Shown here: one piece after another, positions 13,693 to 20,994 of the stretch | How positions within the stretch are numbered: position 1 is the first letter of the stretch | Layout of the letters: each line of letters begins with the position of its first letter | Virus record (IMG/VR): IMGVR_UViG_3300020406_000425 | Coordinates: 1 to 22,220 of that record | DNA from: a virus | DNA length: 22,220 nucleotides | Direction: 5' to 3' (one strand) | The notes under the pieces: generated by a model | Told to the model about the DNA's origin: nothing | Databases searched by the model: none | Seen by the model: the letters and a program-made list of their open reading frames with translations, nothing else | Translations under genes and position numbers: made by a program

Positions 13693-13702
13693 TAGTACAA
13701 AT

Positions 13703-13744
13703 AAAAAAAGACAGATTGGGCGAGTGAGAGAAACCCAATCTGTC
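13703..13744 (-). terminator. Rho-independent terminator after the AAA+ ATPase gene
   Basis: On the minus strand an 11-bp stem GACAGATTGGG/CCCAATCTGTC (13744-13734 with 13720-13710) closes a 13-nt loop and is followed by seven U residues (13709-13703). This is a textbook intrinsic terminator and insulates the AAA+ gene from the uvsW operon. Confidence 0.9.
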
Positions 13745-13750
13745 CAATGC

Positions 13751-13773
13751 AACTAGGCCTGAATGACCTAGTT
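13751..13773 (-). other. Second hairpin ahead of the terminator
   Basis: A 7-bp inverted repeat AACTAGG/CCTAGTT with a 9-nt loop, between the AAA+ stop and the terminator. There is no U run, so it is not a terminator by itself; it might protect the 3' end. A short direct repeat GGTTAA-ACA-GGTTAA lies just before it. Confidence 0.5.
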
Positions 13774-13788
13774 AACCTGTTTAACCTT

Positions 13789-14796
13789 TTATGCGACTCT
13801 TTTCATACAAGTTGATTCCGCTAATGACATCCATCTGTCGCCTGTCTTAGACATATTTCTAAGGTCTGCGATTTTCTGAGCCATTCTCAAAGAAACTTCT
13901 CTAAGTCTCTTTTGATTGTCAACCATAAAGTTGATAATTTCAACTTCTTGATCCTTAGTAAGACCTTTAGTATCAAATAGACCACCGTCTCTTGCAATCT
14001 GCTTGATTCTCAAAATCTTATCTCTAGCAGTATCCATTGTCAAATCAAGATAGTGACACCTTGAAAGAATTGCCTGTAAGTGATCCTTGATTTTAGTTGC
14101 TCTCATGTTATCAAACTTTAAGTTTGTAATGAAGATAACTGAACCTTTGAATTCGAAAGTATCAGGAACACCTTCCCTTCTCAAGAAGTGTGAGTCAGAG
14201 TTCCAAGAAATCTTCCTCTTCTTACCACTATCAAGAGCCGCCTTAAGAATATTAAGAGCATCCTCATTAAACAAGATACTATCACAATCGTCTAGTACTA
14301 CAATACTCTTAGGATCAGAGTATTTGTAAAGAGTTGAATAAAGACCTATAGCAGACATTGTACCTTTTACAAATGTATGCCTTAGTGGCTTGTCAGCCAT
14401 CATATCAAACAACGAATCTTTTTCAAGAACTTGTTCAACACCAAATGTTTTACCAACACCTGGAGGGCCTGAAACTACCATACCTCTAACAAGACCATCG
14501 ATTGTTGCCTCGGTCATTTCATCTAAAATTTTAAATCTTTCAGCAATCCTGTTCATTGCTTGTTCATCAGTTTCATTTACTGATTCTACTGAACCTTCTG
14601 AAACTGTAACATTTTCAGGATCTACTTTAACCCTGATTTTATCTTTTTTGAATTTGCTTTCCTGTGCATTAACAGTAATAAACCAACTACCGTCTTTAGC
14701 TTGTTTCAATTCTGAAACAACTGGAAAAGCACCTTTTACTTTTTGATTTCTATACAAACCTTTATTGATTTGTGCTACGAACTGATTCTCACTCAT
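13789..14796 (-). CDS. AAA+ ATPase
   Basis: A 335-aa ATPase from the ATG at 14796, chosen over 14820 because AAGGTGAG lies just upstream. It has a small N-terminal beta-rich domain (about 1-75), then an AAA+ module: Walker A SGPPGVGKT (109-117), Walker B SIVVLDDCDS (164-173), sensor-1 VIFITNLK (220-227) and a likely arginine finger in LSRCHYLDL (Arg246). The C-terminal part is helical (small AAA+ lid). It is expressed alone, with its own promoter (14830-14857) and intrinsic terminator (13703-13744). AAA+ proteins of this type occur in marine T4-like phages without assigned function; a remodelling or partner-loading role is inferred. It is not the gp44 clamp loader, since its DDCD differs from the DE-box of gp44-type loaders. 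Confidence 0.88.
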   Translation of the reverse strand: MSENQFVAQINKGLYRNQKVKGAFPVVSELKQAKDGSWFITVNAQESKFKKDKIRVKVDPENVTVSEGSVESVNETDEQAMNRIAERFKILDEMTEATIDGLVRGMVVSGPPGVGKTFGVEQVLEKDSLFDMMADKPLRHTFVKGTMSAIGLYSTLYKYSDPKSIVVLDDCDSILFNEDALNILKAALDSGKKRKISWNSDSHFLRREGVPDTFEFKGSVIFITNLKFDNMRATKIKDHLQAILSRCHYLDLTMDTARDKILRIKQIARDGGLFDTKGLTKDQEVEIINFMVDNQKRLREVSLRMAQKIADLRNMSKTGDRWMSLAESTCMKRVA

Positions 14797-14829
14797 ATTC
14801 TCACCTTTCTTTTTAATCATTATGTAAAC

Positions 14830-14857
14830 ATAATATCATGATTCTGATATTTGTCAA
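14830..14857 (-). promoter_or_regulatory. Sigma70-like promoter of the AAA+ gene
   Basis: Minus strand TTGACA (14857-14852), a 16-nt spacer and TATTAT (14835-14830). An A-rich AAAAAC run stands upstream of the -35. The 38-nt element from 14867 to 14830 closely matches the promoter at 15597-15634. Confidence 0.75.
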
Positions 14858-14868
14858 GTTTTTGACCA

Positions 14869-15129
14869 TTACAACCTTTTCTCGATTTCTTCCAAATTAG
14901 CCAAATGTTGATTATAATTGTCTCTAATTACAACATATTTTTGCCAACTTGCATAATTATGAGTTTCTGGACCTTGTTTACAATTCCGCATTTCTGCACT
15001 TCCTTTTGCAAGTCCTTCACCGAATACATACCAGTCTACAATTTCCTTAGTATCTTCACGATAGGTTACAAAAACCTCATGCCCAAGATTTAGGGCACTT
15101 TCCAAGGTCTTAGATTTAGACAAATTCAT
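14869..15129 (-). CDS. Small hypothetical protein
   Basis: An 86-aa soluble protein with no recognised family. It has a strand-rich first half (HEVFVTYREDTKEIVDWYVF) and a helical C-terminal half. AAGG lies about 9-12 nt before the ATG. It probably shares the transcript from the promoter at 15597-15624. It ends just before the promoter of the AAA+ gene, without a terminator in between. Confidence 0.65.
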   Translation of the reverse strand: MNLSKSKTLESALNLGHEVFVTYREDTKEIVDWYVFGEGLAKGSAEMRNCKQGPETHNYASWQKYVVIRDNYNQHLANLEEIEKRL

Positions 15130-15146
15130 TTTACTTTACCTTTTAA

Positions 15147-15566
15147 TTAAGCCGCCTTAAGAACGTAAGGCTTATTCCATTTACCAACATTGATATGTAC
15201 ATAAAATGCAGTATCAAAATAATCAATCATTGCATTTGAGTTATCATAATATGCTCGTCCACCTTCTGCATTAGCAGGAGCAGTATGACAAATTTCTTTA
15301 ATGTCATTAAATAACTGTTCATACTTACCATAATGATATGTATGATAATGATTGATTTGAGAATGACCATCGAACTTTGTAACTCGACCATTATACTTGT
15401 CAGTTATATCTAAGTCTCCATCAAAGAAGTCTATATTACCTTCCATAATAGAAACACTTACACTTGAATGATGGTCACGTGTTACTGAAAATTTTAGATT
15501 TTTACCGAATTTTTCTTTAAGTGCGTTTCGAACTTCTTTAACTTCGTTTGTTGAAATATAAGCCAT
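15147..15566 (-). CDS. Conserved hypothetical protein (LPD29-like N-terminus)
   Basis: A 139-aa protein. The start STNEVKEVRNALKEKFGKNL followed by KFSVTRDHHSSVSVSIMEG resembles the 'large polyvalent protein-associated' domain LPD29, found in phages and mobile elements with no known activity. The region 88-123 (DIKEICHTAPANAEGGRAYY and on to DYFDTAFYVHINVG) is Tyr- and Asp-rich. A GAGAGGT Shine-Dalgarno lies before the ATG at 15566, and a strong promoter lies upstream. The position between early-type promoters suggests early expression. Domain similarity is from memory and tentative. Confidence 0.65.
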   Translation of the reverse strand: MAYISTNEVKEVRNALKEKFGKNLKFSVTRDHHSSVSVSIMEGNIDFFDGDLDITDKYNGRVTKFDGHSQINHYHTYHYGKYEQLFNDIKEICHTAPANAEGGRAYYDNSNAMIDYFDTAFYVHINVGKWNKPYVLKAA

Positions 15567-15596
15567 ATTAAGTACCTCTCTCTTGATTACTTAATT

Positions 15597-15624
15597 ATAA
15601 TAGCACGATTCTCGATTCTGTCAA
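15597..15624 (-). promoter_or_regulatory. Sigma70-like promoter of the 139-aa/86-aa unit
   Basis: Minus strand TTGACA (15624-15619), a 16-nt spacer and TATTAT (15602-15597). The GGTCGAAAAC block upstream matches the GGTCAAAAAC block of the AAA+ promoter. Confidence 0.75.
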
Positions 15625-15639
15625 GTTTTCGACCTATTT

Positions 15640-15936
15640 TTAGTCGTTATTTTTCGGCATTTTTACCCAACGATTTACTGGTGTGCCTTTTCTATTAGTA
15701 TATTCTACTCTTAATCTGGTAGTTCCTTTAGGAGCGGATCCTGCCACAGATTTGAATACTTTCTTTAATCCTAAACCTTCTTTTTCTTCTGAGAATTCTT
15801 TATCGTCTGTAATTTTTATTTTGATTTTTCTAGTCATATAGTTGTCTCTGGCCCAGAAACAATCGCATTCATCGATTGGTTCACCACATATGGGACAATC
15901 TTCCCAATCTGGCAAATCATCGGGCCAGGGACACAA
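15640..15936 (-). CDS. Small zinc-ribbon-like hypothetical protein
   Basis: A 98-aa protein. The N-terminal part has Cys at 14, 17, 24 and 26 (CPICGEPIDECDC), a likely zinc-binding knuckle. The C-terminal part is a basic beta-rich region (KIKIKITDDKEF, TTRLRVEYTNRKGT, VNRWVKM). The frame is open only from an upstream TAA near 15967 and offers no ATG before the Cys motif; the start shown is a TTG at 15936 and is uncertain. An internal ATG at 15837 would drop the Cys motif. The gene overlaps no neighbour and ends beside the next promoter. Confidence 0.5.
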   Translation of the reverse strand: MCPWPDDLPDWEDCPICGEPIDECDCFWARDNYMTRKIKIKITDDKEFSEEKEGLGLKKVFKSVAGSAPKGTTRLRVEYTNRKGTPVNRWVKMPKNND

Positions 15937-15944
15937 GTTATTGT

Positions 15945-16256
15945 TTACCCAAACACCTTTTCGTTAGCTAGAGCCTTGTAACCTGCGGCTACGACTCTTC
16001 TTAAAGGAGCTCCCATTTTGTAGATAGTTTTACCATTTTTGCTTTTATTAGCATATATGGCGTATCCTTTCATTCTCAATGCGGATACTGTCGCTCTAGG
16101 GTTAGCAATAGAAAATCTGTGTTTCATTGCTGATTCCGTTAAAGCCTCTCCATCTTTAAGAGCATTAACTAGTCTTGTTTGTTTAGTTGTTTTCATCGTT
16201 TCTCCTTTTTCTTGTGAAAAAGATTTTTTTGTACTCAAGTTTAACCAATTAAACAT
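15945..16256 (-). CDS. Small winged-helix-like protein with two in-frame starts
   Basis: A 103-aa protein from the ATG at 16256, or 83 aa from the ATG at 16196. The shared part (KTTKQTRLVNALKDGEALTE, then HRFSIANPRATVSALRMKGY and AIYANKSKNGKTIYKMG) looks like a small helix-turn-helix with a beta wing, so DNA binding is plausible. Both starts carry strong Shine-Dalgarno sequences: AAGGAGG 4 nt before 16256 and AAGGAG 5 nt before 16196, in the same frame. The extra 20 residues (MFNWLNLSTKKSFSQEKGET) add a short amphipathic N-terminus. The promoter at 16280-16308 drives it. Function is inferred from pattern only. Confidence 0.7.
   Translation of the reverse strand: MFNWLNLSTKKSFSQEKGETMKTTKQTRLVNALKDGEALTESAMKHRFSIANPRATVSALRMKGYAIYANKSKNGKTIYKMGAPLRRVVAAGYKALANEKVFG
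16202..16207 (-). promoter_or_regulatory. Internal Shine-Dalgarno of the second start
   Basis: The minus strand reads AAGGAG (16207-16202), 5 nt before an in-frame ATG at 16196. It supports translation of a shorter product from the same gene. Confidence 0.6.
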
Positions 16257-16279
16257 AGTACCTCCTTTTCTTAGGATAT

Positions 16280-16308
16280 AGAATATCATAAATCGGAGGA
16301 CCTGTCAA
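16280..16308 (-). promoter_or_regulatory. Sigma70-like promoter of the winged-helix-like gene
   Basis: Minus strand TTGACA (16308-16303), a 17-nt spacer and TATTCT (16285-16280). AAAAC precedes the -35, as in the two promoters at 14857 and 15624. Initiation is near 16273. Confidence 0.75.
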
Positions 16309-16338
16309 GTTTTATTTTTTGTTGGAATCCCTGGCTTT

Positions 16339-16346
16339 TATAAATA
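16339..16346 (+). promoter_or_regulatory. T4-type late promoter (perfect TATAAATA)
   Basis: A perfect match to the T4 late box on the plus strand, ending 4 nt before the micropeptide ATG at 16351. Predicted initiation is at 16351-16352. Confidence 0.6.
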
Positions 16347-16350
16347 CAAT

Positions 16351-16470
16351 ATGAGGAATATAGTCCAAGAAATAGACCAGTTTTCATTTTTGATAGGGAT
16401 GGCCTACGGTGTATTTACATTTTTATGTATTATATTGTTTGTTTGGTTGATGATTCGTATGAGTCGTTAG
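16351..16470 (+). CDS. 39-aa single-pass membrane micropeptide
   Basis: A plus-strand reading frame of 39 codons in a minus-strand region: MRNIVQEIDQFSFLIGMAYG, then VFTFLCIILFVWLMIRMSR and TAG. It has a polar acidic N-terminus, one hydrophobic segment of about 22 residues, and a basic C-terminal RMSR, a topology seen in small phage membrane proteins such as holin-like or lysis-control peptides. It lies right after a perfect late promoter and ends tail-to-tail on nrdB, with the stop codons overlapping by 3 nt. The promoter would start transcription at or next to the ATG; an internal ATG at 16399 is another possible start. Gene reality is likely but unproven. Confidence 0.5.
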   Translation: MRNIVQEIDQFSFLIGMAYGVFTFLCIILFVWLMIRMSR

Positions 16471-17597
16471 AGAGATAAACCACCAAATGTCTTTTTATCA
16501 ACATCTTGTTTAACACCACCAATAACATAGCTTGAAATTTCAGTTTCTTGAGGAGCCACTTGTACTTCTGCACCTGCAATCCACTTTTGTGTCCAAGGTA
16601 ATGGGTTAGCTTGTGTTACTTTATATGGACATTTTAGTCCAACTGCGGTCATACGTTTACAACAAATCCACTCAATATAATTATCAAGTAATTGTGCATT
16701 TAGACCAATCATTGAACCATCTTTAAACAAATACTGAGCCCATGCTTTTTCTTGTTCTACTGCATCTACAAACATTTTAATACATTCTTCTTCTGTTTCT
16801 TTTGCAATTTTGATGTAATCTGGATCATCTTTTGGAAGTATTTTTAAGAGTGTTTGAGTACTTGCCAAGTGCAAGTTTTCATCACGTGCAATTAATTTAA
16901 TAATTTTTGCATTGCCTTCCATTTTCTTTAATTCTGCAAATGCCCATGAACATGCAAAGGAAACATAAAAACGTACACCTTCAAGGATATTAACACTCAT
17001 AAGAGTTTTATAAAGAGATTTTTTAATTTCGTATTTTGAGATTTTTACCTTTTTACCATTTACAGTATGAGTACCTTCACCTAATAAATTGTAAAAACTT
17101 GTCATTTCAATTAGTTCATCATAATTTTTAGAAATATCATCTGCACAATCTAGGATTTCATTAATGTCCATCATTTCATCAAATACTTTTGATGGGTCTG
17201 CATAAACATTTCTAATGATGTGTGTATAAGAACGTGAATGAATTGTTTCACTAAATGTCCATGTTTGTATCCAGGCTTCTAGTTCAGGTATAGAAACAAT
17301 AGGAGAAAACGCCTCAACTGGTGCCCTACCTTGTACTGAATCTAAAAGAATTTGTCTTTTTAAGTTTGAAGTAAAAATATGTCTTTCATGTTCTGTTAAG
17401 TTTTTAAAATCATTTGCATCTTTTAATACGTCAACTTCTTCTGGTCTCCAGAAAAAACCTAACTGTTTATCTGTTAGTTTATCAAACTGTTTATACTTTA
17501 GCATATCATATCTTTGAATAGCTACGCCACCTGATGGATCTAAAAATGCTAACGCCTTTGTATGATCCGCTTTATTTTCTGAATTAAAAACTGACAT
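16467..17597 (-). CDS. nrdB: Ribonucleotide reductase, class Ia small subunit
   Basis: The 376-aa beta subunit holds the di-iron/tyrosyl radical cofactor that starts reduction of ribonucleotides to deoxyribonucleotides with NrdA. Metal-ligand and radical motifs are visible: LLDSVQGR (first carboxylate), WTFSETIHSRSYTHIIRN (Glu, His and the radical Tyr of SRSYTHI) and ARDENLHLAST (Glu and His). The C-terminus, rich in Gly and Asp with a hydrophobic end (TFGGLSL), fits the tail that docks on NrdA. It follows an unknown ORF after nrdA. AGGAAGC before the ATG at 17597 is the likely ribosome-binding site. Confidence 0.96.
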   Translation of the reverse strand: MSVFNSENKADHTKALAFLDPSGGVAIQRYDMLKYKQFDKLTDKQLGFFWRPEEVDVLKDANDFKNLTEHERHIFTSNLKRQILLDSVQGRAPVEAFSPIVSIPELEAWIQTWTFSETIHSRSYTHIIRNVYADPSKVFDEMMDINEILDCADDISKNYDELIEMTSFYNLLGEGTHTVNGKKVKISKYEIKKSLYKTLMSVNILEGVRFYVSFACSWAFAELKKMEGNAKIIKLIARDENLHLASTQTLLKILPKDDPDYIKIAKETEEECIKMFVDAVEQEKAWAQYLFKDGSMIGLNAQLLDNYIEWICCKRMTAVGLKCPYKVTQANPLPWTQKWIAGAEVQVAPQETEISSYVIGGVKQDVDKKTFGGLSL

Positions 17598-17618
17598 TTT
17601 TTTGCTTCCTACTTCCTA

Positions 17619-18167
17619 TTATACTATCTTAATATTTCCTAATTTGTCCTTGAAATCAATACGTGCATCAATTATTTGGTTCACATTATTAACTTCACTA
17701 GTATCGTATATCTCTTGTCTAACTGACATATATTTCAGATTAGAACTATTTTTATAAAAATTTAATAATCTAGAATCAACTTGATTATAACTTAATTTTT
17801 CTCTTTTATTTGCTATTTCTAAGAACCAATCAGCATATATGTTATTTACCAAATATTGAACAATATCTAACCAAAGAGCATTATCATATAAATCTTCTTC
17901 TAGATTATTGTTAGAAATATGTAACATACACATACTTTGATTCATTCTTTTGACCTGAGTATCTAAAAACTTCTTATAATCTTCAAACCTTACTTTGCTA
18001 GATACTTTCAAATCTACATAATTATATATCTTATCAAAGTTATTAAAATAATTATCTACTGAGTTTACATCTAATTCTTCTGTATGATTACAACTAAGAT
18101 ATAATTTTAATTTGTTTGTATTCCAATCAGGTCTATAGCAAATTGTACTTTCTTTACTCCATTTCAT
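17619..18167 (-). CDS. Hypothetical protein between nrdA and nrdB
   Basis: I do not recognise this 182-aa protein. The start is the ATG at 18167, overlapping the nrdA stop as ATGA (the upstream ATG at 18176 is less likely). It is rich in Asn, Tyr, Asp and Lys, soluble and mostly helical (for example NALWLDIVQYLVNNIYADWF). No GIY-YIG, HNH or LAGLIDADG motif is seen, so it is not an obvious homing endonuclease. Translation is coupled to nrdA and precedes nrdB by 21 nt, so it is made in step with the reductase. Confidence 0.75.
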   Translation of the reverse strand: MKWSKESTICYRPDWNTNKLKLYLSCNHTEELDVNSVDNYFNNFDKIYNYVDLKVSSKVRFEDYKKFLDTQVKRMNQSMCMLHISNNNLEEDLYDNALWLDIVQYLVNNIYADWFLEIANKREKLSYNQVDSRLLNFYKNSSNLKYMSVRQEIYDTSEVNNVNQIIDARIDFKDKLGNIKIV

Positions 18168-20467
18168 ATAACACAACTTTCACAATAATCTTCATATTGC
18201 TCATCTGTGTCGAATTCTTCTCTTGTTTTCATACCCTCTTGGCTAGTGTCAATTTCACCTTGACCGTCAAAGGTATTAAAGTAGTATAACTGTTTACCAC
18301 CATATTTGTAAAACATAATAAGGTGTTGTAACATTACACTCATTGGTATTTTTTCGTCTTCAAAGAAGATAGGATTGTAACTTGTATTTACACTAATACC
18401 TTGGTCTATGTATTTCTGTAAAACAGCCATAATCTTTAAGTATCCTTCTGGAGACTTTTGATCCCATAGTAACTCGTATTTATTCTTTAACTTGTAAATT
18501 CCCGGTACAACTTGCTTTAAAACACCATGTTTTGATTGTTTAACACTAACCATACTTCTTGGTGGTTCTATACCGTTGGTTGAATTTGATATCTGTGCCG
18601 ATGTTTCCGCAGGCATCAAAGCCATTAATGTACTGTTACGAATACCATGCTCTTTTAAACTCTTACGTAATTCTTTCCATTTTCTTCTTTCTTTATGTTT
18701 GACTAATTCATCAACATCTGTTTTACGTGTATCTGACGGTACTATTCCATTACCATATCTTGTTTCTAAATTTTTTGGACATGCACCTTTTTCTTTTGCT
18801 AATTCGTTAGATGATTTAATAAGATAATAAGACCATGCCTCTGCCCATTCATCAACTAATTCTAAATCAGGATCTGAGTAATTTGTATCATTCTTAGCTA
18901 ACCAATAAGCAAAGTTAATGATACCAATACCAAGAGGTCTTCTATTGTTTGTTGATATCTCAGCCGCTATTACTGGATACTTTTGATAATCTAATAATGC
19001 ATCAAGTCCTCTTACTGCCAAATCACATGGCTTTTGAAAATCTTTTGGTGTTCTGATATTACCCCAATTAATAGCACTCAAAGTACATAATGAAATTTCA
19101 CCTTCTTTATCACTAGTAGATGTTAATGGTTTAGTTGGTAAATTAATTTCACAACAAAGATTTGATTGTCTAATAGGTGCTTTCTCTGGTAAGAATGAAC
19201 CATGGTCATTTGCATGATCCACATTCATCAAATAAATTCTTCCTGTATTCTTTCTTTCATTCATAAAAATAGAAAACAATTCTAATGCAGGAATAGTTTT
19301 CTTTCTTAATCTCGTATTACGTTCTGCTTTTTCATATAATTCTCTAAACTTATCTTGGTCTTCAAAGAAGGCCGTATAGAGGCCAGGAACATCACTTGGA
19401 GAGAATAAAGTAATATTCTCACCAGCGATTAATCTTTCATACATAAGTTTATTAAACTGTACACCATAGTCCATATGTCGTACACGATTATCTTCTGTTC
19501 CTTTATTATTTTTTAGAACAAGTAAGTCTTCAACTTCATAATGCCAAATAGGATAATATAAAGTTGCCGCTCCACCACGTACACCGCCTTGTGAGCAAGA
19601 TTTTACACTTGCTTGAAATAGTTTATAAAAAGGAATAACTCCTGTATGACTGGCGTCACCATTTCGAATTGGTGAATTGATAGCACGAATACTACCTGCA
19701 CCAATACCGATACCTGCTTTTTGTGAAACATATTTAACAACTGAACTTGAGGTAGCATTTATAGAATCAAGCGAGTCATCTGTCTCAATTAAAACACAAG
19801 ACGAAAATTGTCTTTGTGGTGTTCTTACGCCTGCCATAACAGGAGTTGGTAAAGAAATATCAAAGCTACTAATTGCATCATAGTAATCTTTTACATATTT
19901 CAATCTAATATTTTTATCATATGAACTAAATAATGTGGCCGCAATAAGCATATATGCAATCTGAGGTGTTTCATATAATCTTCCAGTAACTCTATTTTGT
20001 ACTAGATACTTACCACGAAACTGTTCCATACCTACATATGCGATATCAAAATCTCTATCATGTTTTATATATGAGTTAATTTCATTCCATTCTTTTTTTG
20101 AATAATCTTCTAGTAATGCTGAATCATAAAAGCCTTCTTTGACGTTTGTTTCTACAACCTTTAGAATATGCCAAGGCTCAAAAACACCATATACCATTTT
20201 TCTTATATGGTAATTAACTAGATTTCCTGCAACCCATTGATAGTTTGGAGTTTCTTCCGAGATTAAATCAGATGCCGCCTTAATTAGTGTCTCTTGAACT
20301 TCTACACTTTTTATGCCATCGTAAAACTGTATATGAGATTTTAATTCTACTTCACTTGCACTAACGCCTGCTATATCTTCACAAGCAAACATAACTACTT
20401 TGTGCATTTTTTCCAAGTCTAACGGTTCTTTTTTGCCGTCCCTTTTTTCTACTTGAATTTTTGTCAT
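18164..20467 (-). CDS. nrdA: Ribonucleotide reductase, class Ia large subunit
   Basis: A 767-aa alpha subunit. The N-terminal ATP-cone (about 1-90) starts KIQVEKRDGKKEPLDLEKMH, so allosteric overall-activity control may be kept. Active-site residues line up with E. coli NrdA: Cys224 in FSSCVLIETDDS, Asn436, Cys438 and Glu440 in QSNLCCEINLPTKPL, and Cys461 in ISLCTLSAINWG. The radical-transfer tyrosine pair is in QLYYFNTFDG near the C-terminus. The end CESCVI supplies the mobile redox Cys pair. A GGAAGAGGAAATG-type ribosome-binding site precedes the ATG at 20467. It heads the nrdA-unknown-nrdB cluster, downstream of uvsY. Confidence 0.97.
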   Translation of the reverse strand: MTKIQVEKRDGKKEPLDLEKMHKVVMFACEDIAGVSASEVELKSHIQFYDGIKSVEVQETLIKAASDLISEETPNYQWVAGNLVNYHIRKMVYGVFEPWHILKVVETNVKEGFYDSALLEDYSKKEWNEINSYIKHDRDFDIAYVGMEQFRGKYLVQNRVTGRLYETPQIAYMLIAATLFSSYDKNIRLKYVKDYYDAISSFDISLPTPVMAGVRTPQRQFSSCVLIETDDSLDSINATSSSVVKYVSQKAGIGIGAGSIRAINSPIRNGDASHTGVIPFYKLFQASVKSCSQGGVRGGAATLYYPIWHYEVEDLLVLKNNKGTEDNRVRHMDYGVQFNKLMYERLIAGENITLFSPSDVPGLYTAFFEDQDKFRELYEKAERNTRLRKKTIPALELFSIFMNERKNTGRIYLMNVDHANDHGSFLPEKAPIRQSNLCCEINLPTKPLTSTSDKEGEISLCTLSAINWGNIRTPKDFQKPCDLAVRGLDALLDYQKYPVIAAEISTNNRRPLGIGIINFAYWLAKNDTNYSDPDLELVDEWAEAWSYYLIKSSNELAKEKGACPKNLETRYGNGIVPSDTRKTDVDELVKHKERRKWKELRKSLKEHGIRNSTLMALMPAETSAQISNSTNGIEPPRSMVSVKQSKHGVLKQVVPGIYKLKNKYELLWDQKSPEGYLKIMAVLQKYIDQGISVNTSYNPIFFEDEKIPMSVMLQHLIMFYKYGGKQLYYFNTFDGQGEIDTSQEGMKTREEFDTDEQYEDYCESCVI

Positions 20468-20523
20468 TTCCTCTTCCTATCCTCTATACAATGGCTCTCT
20501 TATTTAACCATTATAATAAATTA

Positions 20524-20991
20524 TTAATGTCTATTGTTTATTTCAGCATCTTCCATTCCTGCAACCCTCAGTTTAATTATGTTAGTTAACTGAAAGTGTT
20601 TAATTTCAAACCCTTTAGTTATACCTAAAAACTGATTTCTTGTATAAGCGACTTGATTTATTAGTTCTGATATTGCAACAACTTCTTGTTCTCCATCAGC
20701 ATACTTTTCTGCATCACGGCTACTAAGTGCTTTATTGTAATTTTCTAGATACTTTCTTAAATATTCACTTCGTTTCTTTCTTAATTGTATATTAAGATGT
20801 TCTAAAATGGCTTCAAGTTCTTGTAGTTGTGCAAAACGTAATTCAACATATGAAGGTAAATTTGTAGCATTCTTTTCTACATTCCCATATATACTGACTT
20901 CTTTTCTAGCATCTAAAAGTTCTTTGCTATAATAATCAACACAATCAGGAATCTTACTCCAATCTTTTACGACTTCACTATACCAATTCAT
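20524..20991 (-). CDS. uvsY: UvsY-like recombination mediator
   Basis: A 155-aa protein. In T4, UvsY loads UvsX recombinase onto ssDNA covered by gp32. The evidence is the C-terminal block FLGITKGFEIKHFQLTNIIK, then LRVAGMEDA, matching the 'RGFAIKHIQ' region of UvsY. A long helical middle (LEAILEHLNIQLRKKRSEYL) fits the oligomerising part of the family. It lies in the same operon as uvsX (21665-22220), two genes upstream, an order found in T4-like phages. Length is close to T4 UvsY (137 aa). Sequence divergence is large, so this is a family-level call. Confidence 0.85.
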   Translation of the reverse strand: MNWYSEVVKDWSKIPDCVDYYSKELLDARKEVSIYGNVEKNATNLPSYVELRFAQLQELEAILEHLNIQLRKKRSEYLRKYLENYNKALSSRDAEKYADGEQEVVAISELINQVAYTRNQFLGITKGFEIKHFQLTNIIKLRVAGMEDAEINNRH

Positions 20992-20994
20992 GAA

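Noticed and set aside
13313-13747. Longer start for the DUF59 gene at 13747
   Set aside because: It would translate through the -10/-35 boxes and the intrinsic terminator and add a leader unlike the family; the ATG at 13654 fits the DUF59 length.
14390-14746. Open frame of 118 codons on the plus strand inside the AAA+ gene
   Set aside because: It is antisense to a clear ATPase gene, has no Shine-Dalgarno, and its Ser-rich composition is that of a shadow frame.
17619-18167. Homing endonuclease between nrdA and nrdB
   Set aside because: T4-like nrd loci often carry one, but no GIY-YIG, HNH or LAGLIDADG motif is seen.
18477-18484. AATAAATA box on the minus strand
   Set aside because: It is within nrdA coding sequence with no downstream start; judged a chance match.
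20510-20515. TATAAT on the minus strand before nrdA
   Set aside because: It is a good -10 box in the gap before nrdA, but no acceptable -35 at 15-19 nt; not called as a promoter.
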